From Streptomyces sp. NBC_00154 (GTDB lineage Bacteria > Actinomycetota > Actinomycetes > Streptomycetales > Streptomycetaceae): 64,000 nucleotides of DNA. The translations under genes were made by a program, and so were the position numbers. The stretch spans positions 434,001-498,000 of the forward strand of contig NZ_JAPEMI010000002.1 of assembly GCF_026342835.1 (NCBI RefSeq), given 5' to 3'. A model generated the notes under the pieces. It searched no databases. It had not been told where the DNA came from and was given only the letters and a program-made list of their open reading frames with translations. Below, in pieces: positions 45,014-54,570 of this stretch; position 1 is the first letter of the stretch; every line of letters starts with the position of its first letter.

Positions 45014-46048
45014 GTGATTCTGATCGGTGTCGATCCCCACAAGTCGTCCCACACCGCTGTTGCCGTCGACGCTGCGGGCCACCAAGTGGCCCAGCGCCGT
45101 TTCGTCGTCAACGCTGGGACTTTTCGTCAGTTGATGCGCTGGTGCGAGCAGTGGCCTGAGCGCCGGTTTGCCGTCGAAGGTGCCGGCGGACTGGGGCGTT
45201 CGCTTGCCCAGCAGCTGGCTGCCGCGGGCGAGAACGTGGTCGACGTGCCCTCCACGTTGTCGGCTCGGGCTCGGCTCCTGGCCACTGGTGGCGACCGCAA
45301 GACCGACGCCGCGGACGCCCTTCATGTCGCTCAGGTCGCCTTGTTCAGGGCAGACTTGCGGCCAGTGGCACAGGAAGACCAGACCACTATCCTGCGGCTG
45401 CTGACCGAGCGGCGCGACGACCTGGTGCACGAACGCACCCGGGTCCTCAACCGGCTGCACGCTGTCCTGCGAGATCTGGTGCCCGGCGGTGCACCCACCG
45501 GGTTGTCTGCCGACAAAGCCGCCACCGTGATGAAGGGCATCCGGCCGATTACAGCCACCGACTCCTGCCGTCGGGACATAGCCCGTGATCTGCTGGCCGA
45601 TCTTCGACGCCTGGACCGGCAGGTCAAGGACAACGAGGCTGAGATGCGTGAGGCTGTCGCCGCGACTCACACCACGCTGACCACCCTGCCGGGCCTGGGC
45701 ACCGTGCTGGCCGCCAAGGTGATCGGCCATGTCGGAGACGCCACACGATTCCCCACCGAGCACCACTTCGCCAGCTACACCGGCAGCGCGCCCCTGGACG
45801 CCTCCAGCGGCAACAACGTCCGCCACCGGCTCAACACCGGCGGCAACCGCGCGCTGAACTCGGTGCTGCACACCATCGCCATCTGCCAGATCCGCGACGG
45901 CGGACGCGGGCAGGCCTACTACCTGCGCAAAATCACGGAAGGAAAGACGCCCGCAGAGGCTCGCAGAGCCCTCAAACGACGCCTGTCCAACGTGGTCTAC
46001 CGGATCATGAAACGCGACCAACGGAACCACCTCGCTCAAGCCGCTTGA
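45014..46048 (+). CDS. IS110-family transposase B (DEDD)
   Basis: A 344-residue transposase unrelated in detail to transposase A. It has ILIGVDPHKSSHTAVAVDAA (first Asp), GDRKTDAADALHVAQ (DEDD block) and, in the C-terminal domain, LTTLPGLGTVLAAKVIGHVG, YTGSAPLDASSGNNVRHRLN and GGNRALNSVLHTIAI. I use GTG 45014; the frame is open to 44963. A hairpin at 46083-46109 may be the right end. The gene looks intact. Confidence 0.9.
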   Translation: MILIGVDPHKSSHTAVAVDAAGHQVAQRRFVVNAGTFRQLMRWCEQWPERRFAVEGAGGLGRSLAQQLAAAGENVVDVPSTLSARARLLATGGDRKTDAADALHVAQVALFRADLRPVAQEDQTTILRLLTERRDDLVHERTRVLNRLHAVLRDLVPGGAPTGLSADKAATVMKGIRPITATDSCRRDIARDLLADLRRLDRQVKDNEAEMREAVAATHTTLTTLPGLGTVLAAKVIGHVGDATRFPTEHHFASYTGSAPLDASSGNNVRHRLNTGGNRALNSVLHTIAICQIRDGGRGQAYYLRKITEGKTPAEARRALKRRLSNVVYRIMKRDQRNHLAQAA

Positions 46049-46082
46049 CACACAGAGGCGCTATGAGGTCATGTTCCACCCG

Positions 46083-46109
46083 GCCGGGGCCTCGGGAACG
46101 GGCCCCGGC
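46083..46109. terminator. 9-bp perfect hairpin after IS110 transposase B
   Basis: GCCGGGGCC and GGCCCCGGC flank a 9-nt loop, 35 nt after the stop. It is a terminator or part of the IS right end. Confidence 0.45.
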
Positions 46110-46192
46110 AGCCGGACAGACCAAGGCGAAGACAGCCCAGCAGGACGTCAGTCAGTGATCGAGCCACGACCACCGGGAACCCGAATACCACT

Positions 46193-46207
46193 ATCACTGT
46201 CAGTGAT
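46193..46207. promoter_or_regulatory. Palindrome ATCACTG-T-CAGTGAT upstream of the LamG gene
   Basis: A perfect 7-1-7 inverted repeat lies 63 bp before the TTG start, with a partial copy (GTCAGTGAT) about 40 bp further upstream. This spacing and symmetry suit a dimeric repressor operator. Confidence 0.4.
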
Positions 46208-46269
46208 CTCTGTTAGCTTCATGCGGCTCGTGTGATCCACGAGCTCAAGCGCTCACAGGGGAGGGACAC

Positions 46270-48421
46270 TTGACCAGGTTCGGAAGGACGGGCAGACGCA
46301 GACGGATGGTGGTGGGGGGCTGCGCGGCGGTGCTGCTGGCCACGGCTGTCGGTCCGGCGTATGCGGCGGACAACCTGCCGCCGAAGCAGCCGCTGGTACA
46401 GGACCTCCAGTCGCAGGGCAAGGCCTGCGCGACCGGCGACGACACGCCATACGTCCAGAAGTCGCCCAGGCTCAGTGCCATGCTGTACGACCCCGAGGAG
46501 GACAACCAGCCCTCCGAATTCAGCCCGGTCAAGGGTGAGTTCGAAGCCTGGTGGACCGACGCAGCAGGAGTGGAGCAGCGCCGTACCTACACCACCAACA
46601 CCTTGCCGTCGGGGTCGCGCCACTACTGGACGATGCCGGACGACATCCCGGCGAAGACGGTCGTCTCCTGGCACGTCCGCGGCAACGATGGCGAGGCTAC
46701 CTCCGCATGGAGCGATGAGGGCGACGGCTCCGTCTGCTCGTTCGTGTACGACGATGTGAACCCTGAGAAGGCTGTGATCAGCTCCCCCGAATACCCCAAT
46801 CCCGAGGACGTGTTCTGGGTGGACGGGGTGGGCGTCTACGGCCACTTCACCATGGACTCGCCCTCCGACGATGTGGTGTCGTACACGTACTACTTCCTGG
46901 ACGGCCCTCATGGGACCGTCTCCGCCGAGCGGCCGGGCGCAGCTGTGACCATTCCGTACCTGCCGCTCACTTCAGGGCCCAAGTCGCTGACGGTCTACGC
47001 GATCGACCGGTCGGGCCGAAGCAGTGGGGAGGCGCGGTACGACTTCAACGTGAAGTCAGGGCGTGCCCCTGTCGCCCGCTGGAAGCTGGACGACCCGGCA
47101 GGTTCCCGCTCGGCCTCTGCCGAGACGGGCACCGCCGCCCGTGCCGGCACCGGCGCGACCTTCGGCGGCCCGGTGCCCGCGGGCATCGGAACCACCGCCA
47201 CAGTCAGCCTCGACGGCAGCGGCCACGGCTTCCTCACCACGGACGCCCCGGCCACCGACATCCGCAAGACCTTCGCTGTCAGCGCCTGGGTGCGGCCCGC
47301 CGAAACCGGCCGGAACATGACCGTCGCCAGCCAGGACGCGGACGGGAAGCCCGGCTTCAGCCTTGGGCTGCGCAGCCAGGACCTCGGCCCTGTCTGGTCG
47401 TTCGCGATCGCGGACGCGCGGGTGTCCGGTGGCGTGCCCGAGACCGGCGAGTGGGCCCATCTGCTCGGGCTGTACGACGCGGAGACAGGTCGCGCGCAGC
47501 TGTACGTCAACGGCCATGAGGTCGGCACCGCGGCAGAGGCGACTCCCGCCGAGACGGCCGGAGCGTTCCAGATCGGACGCGCCCGTGGGGCTACCGGCTA
47601 CCGTGACCGGTGGCACGGTGACATCGGTGACGTACAGGTCCACGACCGGGTCGTGGTACCGGGCGAGGTGGCCGAACTGGCGCTGCGCAAACCGAAGCTG
47701 CTCGGCCACTGGTCGGTGGAGAACGCGGTGGACGGCGCGAGCCCCGAGCAGTCGGACGGCGCGCCGCTGTGGCTCGGTACGGGAGCTTCGATCTACCGAA
47801 GGCTCCGACAATTCCTGCATCCCGGAACTCGACCCGGACTGCCCCTTCGTGCCGCTGCCACTCGTTGGCGACGGGCATCTGCGCTTGGACGGCAAGACCG
47901 GGTACGCCGCTGCCGACGAGCCCGTCGTGGACACGGGGGACAGCTTCACCCTCGGCGTCGTCGTACGCCTCGCGGACTCCGAGCCGGCCCACCCGATGAC
48001 TGTGCTCTCGCAGGCCGGCGAGCACACCGATGCGTTCAAGGTGCGCTACGAGCCGTCCACGTACACCTGGCAACTGGTGATGTCGGAGAGGGACGAGGTC
48101 GGAGCCCCCGAGAAGGTGGTGTCCCAGATCGCGGGCGCGGACGGCGGCGAGGGCCAGGGCCATCGTCTCGCCGTGGTTTACGACGACGGGACCGACACGA
48201 TCAAGCTCTACCTTGACGGCTACACCAACGCCGAGGCGACGGCGAGCCTCCCTGTCGGCTGGCACAGCACCGGTGCCCTCCAGATCGGCCGGGCCAAAGC
48301 CGGTGACGGCTGGGGCGAGTACCTCCACGGCGATGTGGACGAGGTGCAGGCCTACTCCGGTGTGCTGCGGGACATGGACGTGCTCGGCCTGGGCTGGGGT
48401 ACGGACCCCTGCGTGTGCTGA
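46270..48421 (+). pseudogene. Secreted LamG/concanavalin-fold protein, interrupted by one frameshift
   Basis: TTG start after GGGGAGGGACAC. A signal peptide (RRRRMVVGGCAAVLLATAVG, cleavage after AYAA) leads into an extracellular region, then a LamG-like domain (PVARWKLDDPAG..., FAVSAWVRPAETGRNMTVAS, GDIGDVQVHDRVVVPGEVAEL). Near 47797 the frame shifts by +1: the first frame ends its homology at WLGTGASIY, and the second continues EGSDNSCIPELDPDCP and a second LamG domain ending at the TGA at 48421. Reconstructed length is about 716 residues. Either a pseudogene or a sequencing error. Such proteins are usually surface or cell-wall associated; the ligand is unknown. Confidence 0.75.
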
Positions 48422-48499
48422 TCCGTCCGTGCTGAGTCCAGAGGTCTGACCTCCCGACGGCCTGCCGGAACCGAGGTTCCTACGGGCCGTCGGGCTCCG

Positions 48500-48690
48500 A
48501 CCAACAGCTGGTCATCACAACCAGAAGCTGACGAAGCACTACTGGTCGGCGGACGATGGTGATCGCGTCGGCGAGCGCGATGAACGCCTCGATGACACCG
48601 GCCCCAGCCCTCGGTGCAGATGGCGCATTTCTTGAAGCAACGGCTGTGCCAGGAGTTGGTGCGCTCGGCAACCCGGCGGGCGCAGGCTCG
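48500..48690 (-). pseudogene. IS5-like transposase, C-terminal relic
   Basis: Two minus frames together give VAERTNSWHSRCFKKCAICT, then VIEAFIALADAITIVRR, matching the C-terminal block of IS5-like transposases (V-V-E-R-T-N-S-W-H-N, then a conserved FIALANAI helix). The frame changes between the two parts, so it is a decayed fragment. Confidence 0.6.
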
Positions 48691-48728
48691 ACTCCATTCC
48701 GTTGCGGCGTGCCAAGTACCCTTGCGAC

Positions 48729-49835
48729 GTGACGATGCACAAGACCGTCGATGTGACTGTTGACGCGATGATCGAGGACCTCAGGACACTCGTCGAAATC
48801 GAGTCTCCCTCGCGCGATCTCGACGCCTTGGTGGCATCGGCCAAAGCCGTCGCCGCTGTCATCGAGAGCCGCCTCGGTGGGCAGGCCGTCCTCGTTGAGA
48901 GCGAAGCCGGGCCGCACCTCCACTGGTCAGCCGGTGACGATCCCAAAGTGCTGATCCTCGGTCACCATGACACGGTGTTTCCGCTCGGCACCCTTGAACG
49001 CCGGCCGTTCGTGATCGAGGACGGGCACGCAACCGGCCCCGGGGTCTTCGACATGCTCGGCGGTCTGGTCCAGGCCGTTCATGGCCTGGCGACCCTCGAT
49101 GACCTGTCAGGCGTCGAGATCCTGGTGACCGCCGACGAGGAGGTCGGCTCCCGCTCCTCTCGGGCTCTCATCGAAGAACGAGCCCTTGCCTGCGGCGCTG
49201 TACTCGTGCTCGAGGGGGCTGCTGACGGTGGAGCCCTGAAGACCGGCCGTAAAGGCTGTGGCACGTTCCAAGTCTCCATCGCGGGCCGGGCGTCGCATGC
49301 AGGCCTTGAGCCCGCAGCCGGGGTCAACGCCCTGATCGAGGCGGCGCATCAGGTGCTGGACATCGCAGCGCTCGGTCGACCCGATGTCGGCACGACTGTC
49401 ACCCCGACCGTCGCGTCCGCAGGAACCCTGGACAACGTCGTTCCCGCGGAGGCGACGGTCATCGTCGATGTCCGGGTCGAGTCGGCCGGCGAGAAGGACA
49501 GAATCGAGTCTGCGTTCGCGGCACTGGCTCCGCATCTCGATGAGGCGGAGATCGCGGTTCAGGGAGCGATCGGCCGACCTCCGATGCCCGAGTCGGCGTC
49601 GGCCGAGCTCTTTGCGGTGGCCAAGCAGTTGCTTCCTGACCTCGAAGGCAAAGCAGTCGGTGGCGGAAGCGACGGCAACTTCACAGCCGCACTGGGGGTG
49701 CCGACTCTCGACGGCCTCGGAGCAGTCGGGGGTGGTGCCCACGCCGACCACGAGTACCTGGTGATCGAAGCAATGACCGAGCGGGCGAACCTTGTTGCTG
49801 GACTGGTGAACGCGATTCGCGTCAGCCGGAGGTGA
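48729..49835 (+). CDS. M20-family metallopeptidase (carboxypeptidase G2-like)
   Basis: A 368-residue zinc-dependent peptidase or deacylase. Metal-binding and catalytic blocks are ILGHHDTVFPLGTL (His, Asp), GVFDMLGGLVQAVHGL (bridging Asp), VTADEEVGSRSSRAL (Glu-Glu), a dimerisation domain with ASHAGLEPAAGVNAL, and GAVGGGAHADHEYLV (last His). GTG 48729 is chosen; ATG 48735 is equally possible. Its 3' end overlaps the convergent alcohol dehydrogenase gene by 14 nt. Confidence 0.9.
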   Translation: MTMHKTVDVTVDAMIEDLRTLVEIESPSRDLDALVASAKAVAAVIESRLGGQAVLVESEAGPHLHWSAGDDPKVLILGHHDTVFPLGTLERRPFVIEDGHATGPGVFDMLGGLVQAVHGLATLDDLSGVEILVTADEEVGSRSSRALIEERALACGAVLVLEGAADGGALKTGRKGCGTFQVSIAGRASHAGLEPAAGVNALIEAAHQVLDIAALGRPDVGTTVTPTVASAGTLDNVVPAEATVIVDVRVESAGEKDRIESAFAALAPHLDEAEIAVQGAIGRPPMPESASAELFAVAKQLLPDLEGKAVGGGSDGNFTAALGVPTLDGLGAVGGGAHADHEYLVIEAMTERANLVAGLVNAIRVSRR

Positions 49836-50853
49836 GCACTGCGGCGCCGTTCACCCGGTCCGCGGCCAGGTCGGTCAGTGCTTGATCAGCCCGGTTCAGG
49901 GGATACCGGCTCACGGTGACCTGGATGCCGATGCGCTCGGCGAGCTCAAGGAACTCGCGGCCGTCCTGGCGGGTGTTGGAGGTGACGCTGCGCAGATTCC
50001 GTTCCTGGAAGAGATGTCGCTGGTAGTTGAGCACGGGAATGTCGGAGAGATGGATTCCGGCGATCGCGAGGGTGCCCGACCGGTCCAGCGCCTCCAGAGC
50101 CACCGGGACCAGGTCACCCACCGGAGCGAACAGGATCGCCGAGTCCAGCGGCTCGGGTGGACTGTCGTAGGCACCGCCGCCCGATGAGGCGCCCAGGGAC
50201 ATGGCGAGTTCACGCGCCTGCGCGGAACGCGTCATCACATGCACGGTTGCGCCCTCGGCCAGAGCGACCTGGGCAGCCAGATGGGCCGACGCGCCGAAAC
50301 CGTAGATTCCCAGTCGGCCGCCCGTCGGCAACGCACTCCGTCGCAACGACCGGTAGCCGATGATTCCGGCGCACAGGAGAGGAGCGAGCAAGGCCGCGTC
50401 CTGTGCCTCGGGGAGGCGATAGGCGAATGCCTCGGGGACGAGGACCAGGTCGGCGAATCCGCCGTCCTTGTCCCACCCCGTGTACGTGGACGCGGGGCAG
50501 AGATTCTCCCGTCCCGCGCTGCAGTAACGGCAGGACCCGCAGGTACCGCGCAACCAGGCGCCGCCGGCCCGGTCACCCACGCGGAACGTGCTGACCGCGT
50601 CGCCGACGGATGCCACACGGCCGACGATCTCGTGGCCGGGAATGGTCGACGGACGGTGGGGGGTGAGATCACCCTCGGCGAGATGCAGGTCCGTGCGGCA
50701 GACACCGCACGCTTCCACCTCCAGCAGCAGTTCATCCGGGCCGGGCGCGGCCACTGGGCGATGTGCCGGTACCAGGGGACCGGTACGCATGGGCCCAGGT
50801 GTCCCGACGGCCCAGCCGCTGAGCATCTGTGTGGCGTGGTCGGATCGCCCCAT
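49822..50853 (-). CDS. Zinc-dependent alcohol dehydrogenase (MDR superfamily)
   Basis: A protein of about 343 residues. Catalytic zinc block EACGVCRTDLHLAEGDL with GHEIVGRVASVGDAV, a structural zinc site CGSCRYCSAGRENLC, and a nucleotide-binding stretch LGIYGFGASAHLAAQVAL. The start is uncertain: ATG 50853 (used), ATG 50826 or an upstream in-frame codon at 50913. It resembles the AdhP/Zn-ADH type that oxidises short alcohols. Convergent with the M20 peptidase. Confidence 0.9.
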   Translation of the reverse strand: MGRSDHATQMLSGWAVGTPGPMRTGPLVPAHRPVAAPGPDELLLEVEACGVCRTDLHLAEGDLTPHRPSTIPGHEIVGRVASVGDAVSTFRVGDRAGGAWLRGTCGSCRYCSAGRENLCPASTYTGWDKDGGFADLVLVPEAFAYRLPEAQDAALLAPLLCAGIIGYRSLRRSALPTGGRLGIYGFGASAHLAAQVALAEGATVHVMTRSAQARELAMSLGASSGGGAYDSPPEPLDSAILFAPVGDLVPVALEALDRSGTLAIAGIHLSDIPVLNYQRHLFQERNLRSVTSNTRQDGREFLELAERIGIQVTVSRYPLNRADQALTDLAADRVNGAAVLTSG

Positions 50854-51049
50854 GCTCCCAGCCTGCGGCTGCTGGGCGGGTCCGGCAAACCGGCCGTCGT
50901 CGGGCTTGAGCAACGCAGCTGCCCGTGCGCCGCAGGCGTGGACGGATCGGAGTGCAGCCTGCGGGCACTGGTCCGGTCAGCGGCGAGAGCCGCGTGGATG
51001 CGACCGCCGCCCTGAGCACGGACTGGAACAGGCGACGCTGGAGGTAGTG

Positions 51050-51262
51050 CTGGAACGCCTGCGCTCCTGGAGGCGGCCTTACGCCCCACGGCTCCGGACT
51101 GGCTGTGCGAGATCGAGGCCGTGCAGGTGCTGCGGAATGCCTGGGTCCAGCAGTACCACCGCGACGAGAAGGGGGTGCGCCGGCGGAAGGGAAAGGCCCT
51201 CCCGGCGGTTCATCACCGCTTGTGCTCGCCCTATGACACCGATGCCCAGGAGGAAGCCCACC
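51050..51262 (+). pseudogene. IS1182-family transposase internal relic
   Basis: The plus frame reads DWLCEIEAVQVLRNAWVQQY then RRRKGKALPAVHHRLCSPYD, matching the central block of IS1182 transposases (WL-EIEAV-VLR-VW-QQY ... SPYDP-AR). No start and no catalytic core. Another IS1182 relic (C-terminal) lies at 61466. The region 50914-51766 otherwise holds no gene I can support. Confidence 0.6.
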
Positions 51263-51766
51263 GCCTTGCTCCACGCCGTCGAGCGGCGTGCCGAGGCCGA
51301 CGACTGATCGGTCTCGTGGAGGTCGGTCGCGATGTCGAGAACGAGCTCAACGGGACGGCGTGACCGGGGACCACACGCCCACTTGGGGGGTGCGCTCGCC
51401 CCTTGAGGGGAATCGCTCGTGTCCATGCTCATCCCAGCGGAGTGGCGTCCCACGGTTGGGAGCGGATCCGTACGCCGCTGATACCCGGCACACCGAGACG
51501 GTGTCGCCGAAGCTGCCGGAACCGGTCGGCCGTCCCGGCCTGAGCCAGCAGCGGAGCGGCTGTCCTGCAGCAGGTTCGCGAGGAGGCCTGGTATCCAGTT
51601 CATTACGTTGGTGCACGTACGTGCTCCAGGTCCTGCGCTACCTTTCCTCAGAGGGACCGTACACACGGACGGCCCCACCCTGGGCGCCCTGCACAGTCAC
51701 TTATGTGGCTCCCGCTACACAGGAAGGCGTGAGCGTGCATCACGAGGCGGGACAGGGGGCTTGCGA

Positions 51767-52018
51767 GTGAGTCGGGCCATGCAGGCGTTCGTCGCAGCGG
51801 GCCTGGTGATAGGCGTGGCCGGGTACACCGCGACGGAAGTCCTTAACGCCAACACGCGGCCCGTTCACGCACCGGAGCCGACGCCGTCCGATGAGCCGCG
51901 GGAGGTTCGTCCCACTCTGGCGTGCGACTGGACACCCACTGCTGCTCCCACCGACCCCGTGCCGCGCACGATCGTCGTGATTGCATGTGATCCGTCCCTG
52001 AACCAGAAGGGCGGATGA
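51767..52018 (+). CDS. Small secreted or membrane-anchored hypothetical protein
   Basis: An 83-residue protein with a GTG start and AGGGGG 8 nt upstream. An N-terminal hydrophobic segment (MQAFVAAGLVIGVAGYTATE) works as a signal anchor. It is followed by a Pro/Thr-rich tail with two Cys (LACDWTPTAAP, VVIACDPS). No family recognised. Confidence 0.55.
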   Translation: MSRAMQAFVAAGLVIGVAGYTATEVLNANTRPVHAPEPTPSDEPREVRPTLACDWTPTAAPTDPVPRTIVVIACDPSLNQKGG

Positions 52019-52145
52019 ACTGCGATGCCCGGGGCCGGGGCGAGCAGCGGCCATACCTATCCTGTTCGCATCACAGCAGCGTGTGCGTCGGTGTATCTAC
52101 GGTGTTCCAGGCTCGACACCACTTCCAGGGACAAGGACGGCACGG

Positions 52146-52811
52146 ATGACCGAACATGCTCGGGTTCAGGCGGCATGGGAGCGTATAGAGGAGTGGCTGA
52201 GCAGGTACGCGCCGCTTTCTCACAGCTTGCTGCGGGAGCCGGCGACACCTGAGCAGATAGAGCAAACCGAACAGGTCATAGGCGTCGCCTTACCGCTGGC
52301 CATGAAGGCGCTCTACCTGATCCACGACGGGGTGCGCGGCGCGGACCTGGACGAGCTCGGCGAGCAGCCGTTCGCACCACGCGGCGAGGACGATCCGTGG
52401 CACCGGCAGGCTAACGCGGTGGACTTCATGCCGAACGGCCAGGCGTGGCTCCCCCTCGAGCACGTGATCACTGCTCACGGTGGGCCCCTGTCGGCCCTGT
52501 CAGGCTTGTCCGATCAGGAAACCCTGCCCTACGTGCCCGTCACCGCCAGCGCCAAATACACCATGATGGACGGCACATACCTCGACCCCACAACGGGATT
52601 GCTGGGCACATGGGCGGATGCGCAGGAGCCGATATCGCTGGCCGTCGGCCTGGCCGAATGGCTGGAAGACGGCGCCACCGCCCTGACCGAGGGGCGCCCC
52701 ACCCGCATCCTGGGAATGCGCCCTTACATGACGCCGACCGGCGACGGGCTGACCTGGTTCGACCCCGACCCCACATACGAGCAGGACGGATGGCGGCCCG
52801 TCACGGCCTGA
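52146..52811 (+). CDS. SUKH (SMI1/KNR4) family protein
   Basis: A 221-residue protein. The N-terminal helix and PATPEQIEQTEQVIGVALPL, followed by MKALYLIHDGVRG, are the SMI1/KNR4 signature; the C-terminal DGWRPVTA block also fits. In bacteria SUKH proteins are immunity proteins against polymorphic nuclease toxins. It converges with the NucA/NucB-type gene at 52895-58025, which fits this role, but a direct pairing is inference. ATG 52146 is preceded by a GGACAAGG-like site. Confidence 0.82.
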   Translation: MTEHARVQAAWERIEEWLSRYAPLSHSLLREPATPEQIEQTEQVIGVALPLAMKALYLIHDGVRGADLDELGEQPFAPRGEDDPWHRQANAVDFMPNGQAWLPLEHVITAHGGPLSALSGLSDQETLPYVPVTASAKYTMMDGTYLDPTTGLLGTWADAQEPISLAVGLAEWLEDGATALTEGRPTRILGMRPYMTPTGDGLTWFDPDPTYEQDGWRPVTA

Positions 52812-53317
52812 ATGCCACCGCCGCATGCTGAGGGGCTGGCCCCCGAACCCCACGTGCGTTCACGGGCCAGCCCTTCGCGGAAGGAGTCAGGGCGCTACGG
52901 ACGCTGTGCGCACGTGATCACGTCGGCTGTGGAATCGCAGTCCTGGAAACCGTCGATATCCACCCAGTACGTGTCCTTGTCCAGCATCCGGAACGTGGGT
53001 GCGAACGACGACCCGAACCGTGCCATCGACTGGGAGTTGACGTTCACCGACATCGACGATCGCCCACAGGTCTCGTCCCAGGTCGGCGCCGCATAACGCT
53101 CATCGTCGTACAGCCGGTAGGTGCCGTCCGCCAGCTGCTTCTCGTACGTTTGGACGCACTCCCGCCCCTGTAGGGCATCCGACACCGGCTTGGGATTCAG
53201 GCCACCCTCGCTTGTGGGCATGCCGGCCGACTCGTACGTCGCGTTGAACGAGTACTCGTCGCAGGAGTGAACCGCCCCGGTTCGAATAGAGACTCGATTC
53301 CATGTAAGGATTGAGTC

Positions 53318-53644
53318 ATGGCACGCCCCTCCTCCTATCCCCTTGAGCTGCGCAAACGAGCGGTCCGCATGGTCGCCGAGGTCCGCGGTGATTACCCGAA
53401 CGAGTCGGCCGCGCTGAAGACGGTCGCCCAGAAACTCGGCATCGGCTCGGCCGAGACCCTGCGGAACTGGGTCAAGCAGGACGAGATCGACTCCGGTCGG
53501 CGGCCCGGCACGACGTCGGAGGAGTCCGCGGCGATGAAGGCCCTGAAGAAGGAGAACGCCGAACTCCGCCGCGCGAACGACATCTTGAAAGCCGCGGCAA
53601 GTTTCTTCGCGGCCGAGCTCGACCGGCCACACACACGCTCGTAG
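53318..53644 (+). CDS. IS3-family transposase OrfA
   Basis: A 108-residue HTH protein: SYPLELRKRAVRMVAEVRGD and AQKLGIGSAETLRNWVKQDE form the DNA-binding HTH, followed by a leucine-zipper helix (AAMKALKKENAELRRANDIL). The stop at 53644 lies after the shift site; OrfB is in the -1 frame, as is usual for a programmed frameshift that makes OrfAB. Confidence 0.9.
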   Translation: MARPSSYPLELRKRAVRMVAEVRGDYPNESAALKTVAQKLGIGSAETLRNWVKQDEIDSGRRPGTTSEESAAMKALKKENAELRRANDILKAAASFFAAELDRPHTRS

Positions 53645-53697
53645 CGTTCATCGACGAGCACCGGGCCCGCTTCGGCGGTGTCGAGCCGATCTGCCGC

Positions 53698-54570
53698 GTG
53701 CTCACCGAGCACGATTGCAAGATCGCCCCTTCCACCTACTACGCCCACCACAAGCGGCTGGCCGAGCCGTCCGCGAGGACCGTGCGCGACGCCGGGCTGA
53801 AAGAGAAGATCAAGGAGATCTACGCGTCCAACTACCGCGTCTACGGGGCGAGGAAGATCTGGCGCGAGCTGAACCGCCAGGACATCCCGGTGGCCCGCTG
53901 CGCGGTCGAGCGGCTGATGCGCGAGCTGAACATCGCCGGCGCGGTGCGCGGCAAGAGGGTCATCACCACGATCCCGGACGAGAAGGCCGAGCGGGCACCG
54001 GACCGCGTCGAGCGCGACTTCGTCGCCGAGGCGCCCAACCGCACCTGGGTCGCGGACTTCACCCACGTGGCGACCTGGGCGGGCGTCGTCTACGTCGCCT
54101 TCGTCGTGGATACCTTTTCACGTCGCATCGTGGGCTGGTCCGCCTCCACATCGAAGGAGACCCAGCTCGTCCTGGACGCGCTGGAGATGGCACTGTGGCA
54201 ACGCGACCGCGACCAACACCCGTATACGCACGGCGAGTTGATCCATCACTCCGATGCCGGGTCGCAATACACGAGTTTCCGTCTCGCCGAGCACCTGGAT
54301 GCCGCCGGTCTCGCGGCGAGCATCGGTTCCGTCGGGGACGCACTGGACAACGCCCTGATGGAATCGACCATCGGTCTCTACAAAACCGAGTTGATCAAGC
54401 CGCAACGGCCCTGGAAGACGCTCTCCCAGGTCGAGCTGGCCACCGCCGAATGGGTCGACTGGTACTGCCACCGGCGCCTCCACGGTGAAATAGGCCACGT
54501 CCCGCCCGTCGAGTACGAGAACAACTACTACCTCGCGACCACGAAACCCCAGGTCACAACCGCTATCTGA
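53698..54570 (+). CDS. IS3-family transposase OrfB (DDE integrase domain)
   Basis: At least 290 residues from the first in-frame GTG; the frame stays open upstream through the end of orfA, so the active product is likely an OrfAB fusion by -1 frameshifting. Features: an HTH_21-like segment (YGARKIWRELNRQDIPVARC), then the rve core with NRTWVADFTHVATW (first Asp), HHSDAGSQYTSFR (second Asp) and DALDNALMESTIGLYKTEL (Glu). All catalytic acids are present. Confidence 0.92.
   Translation: MLTEHDCKIAPSTYYAHHKRLAEPSARTVRDAGLKEKIKEIYASNYRVYGARKIWRELNRQDIPVARCAVERLMRELNIAGAVRGKRVITTIPDEKAERAPDRVERDFVAEAPNRTWVADFTHVATWAGVVYVAFVVDTFSRRIVGWSASTSKETQLVLDALEMALWQRDRDQHPYTHGELIHHSDAGSQYTSFRLAEHLDAAGLAASIGSVGDALDNALMESTIGLYKTELIKPQRPWKTLSQVELATAEWVDWYCHRRLHGEIGHVPPVEYENNYYLATTKPQVTTAI

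Noticed and set aside
50914..51049. Possible N-terminal extension of the alcohol dehydrogenase or another gene
   Set aside because: No start with a ribosome site and no homology; only an IS1182 relic can be supported further on.
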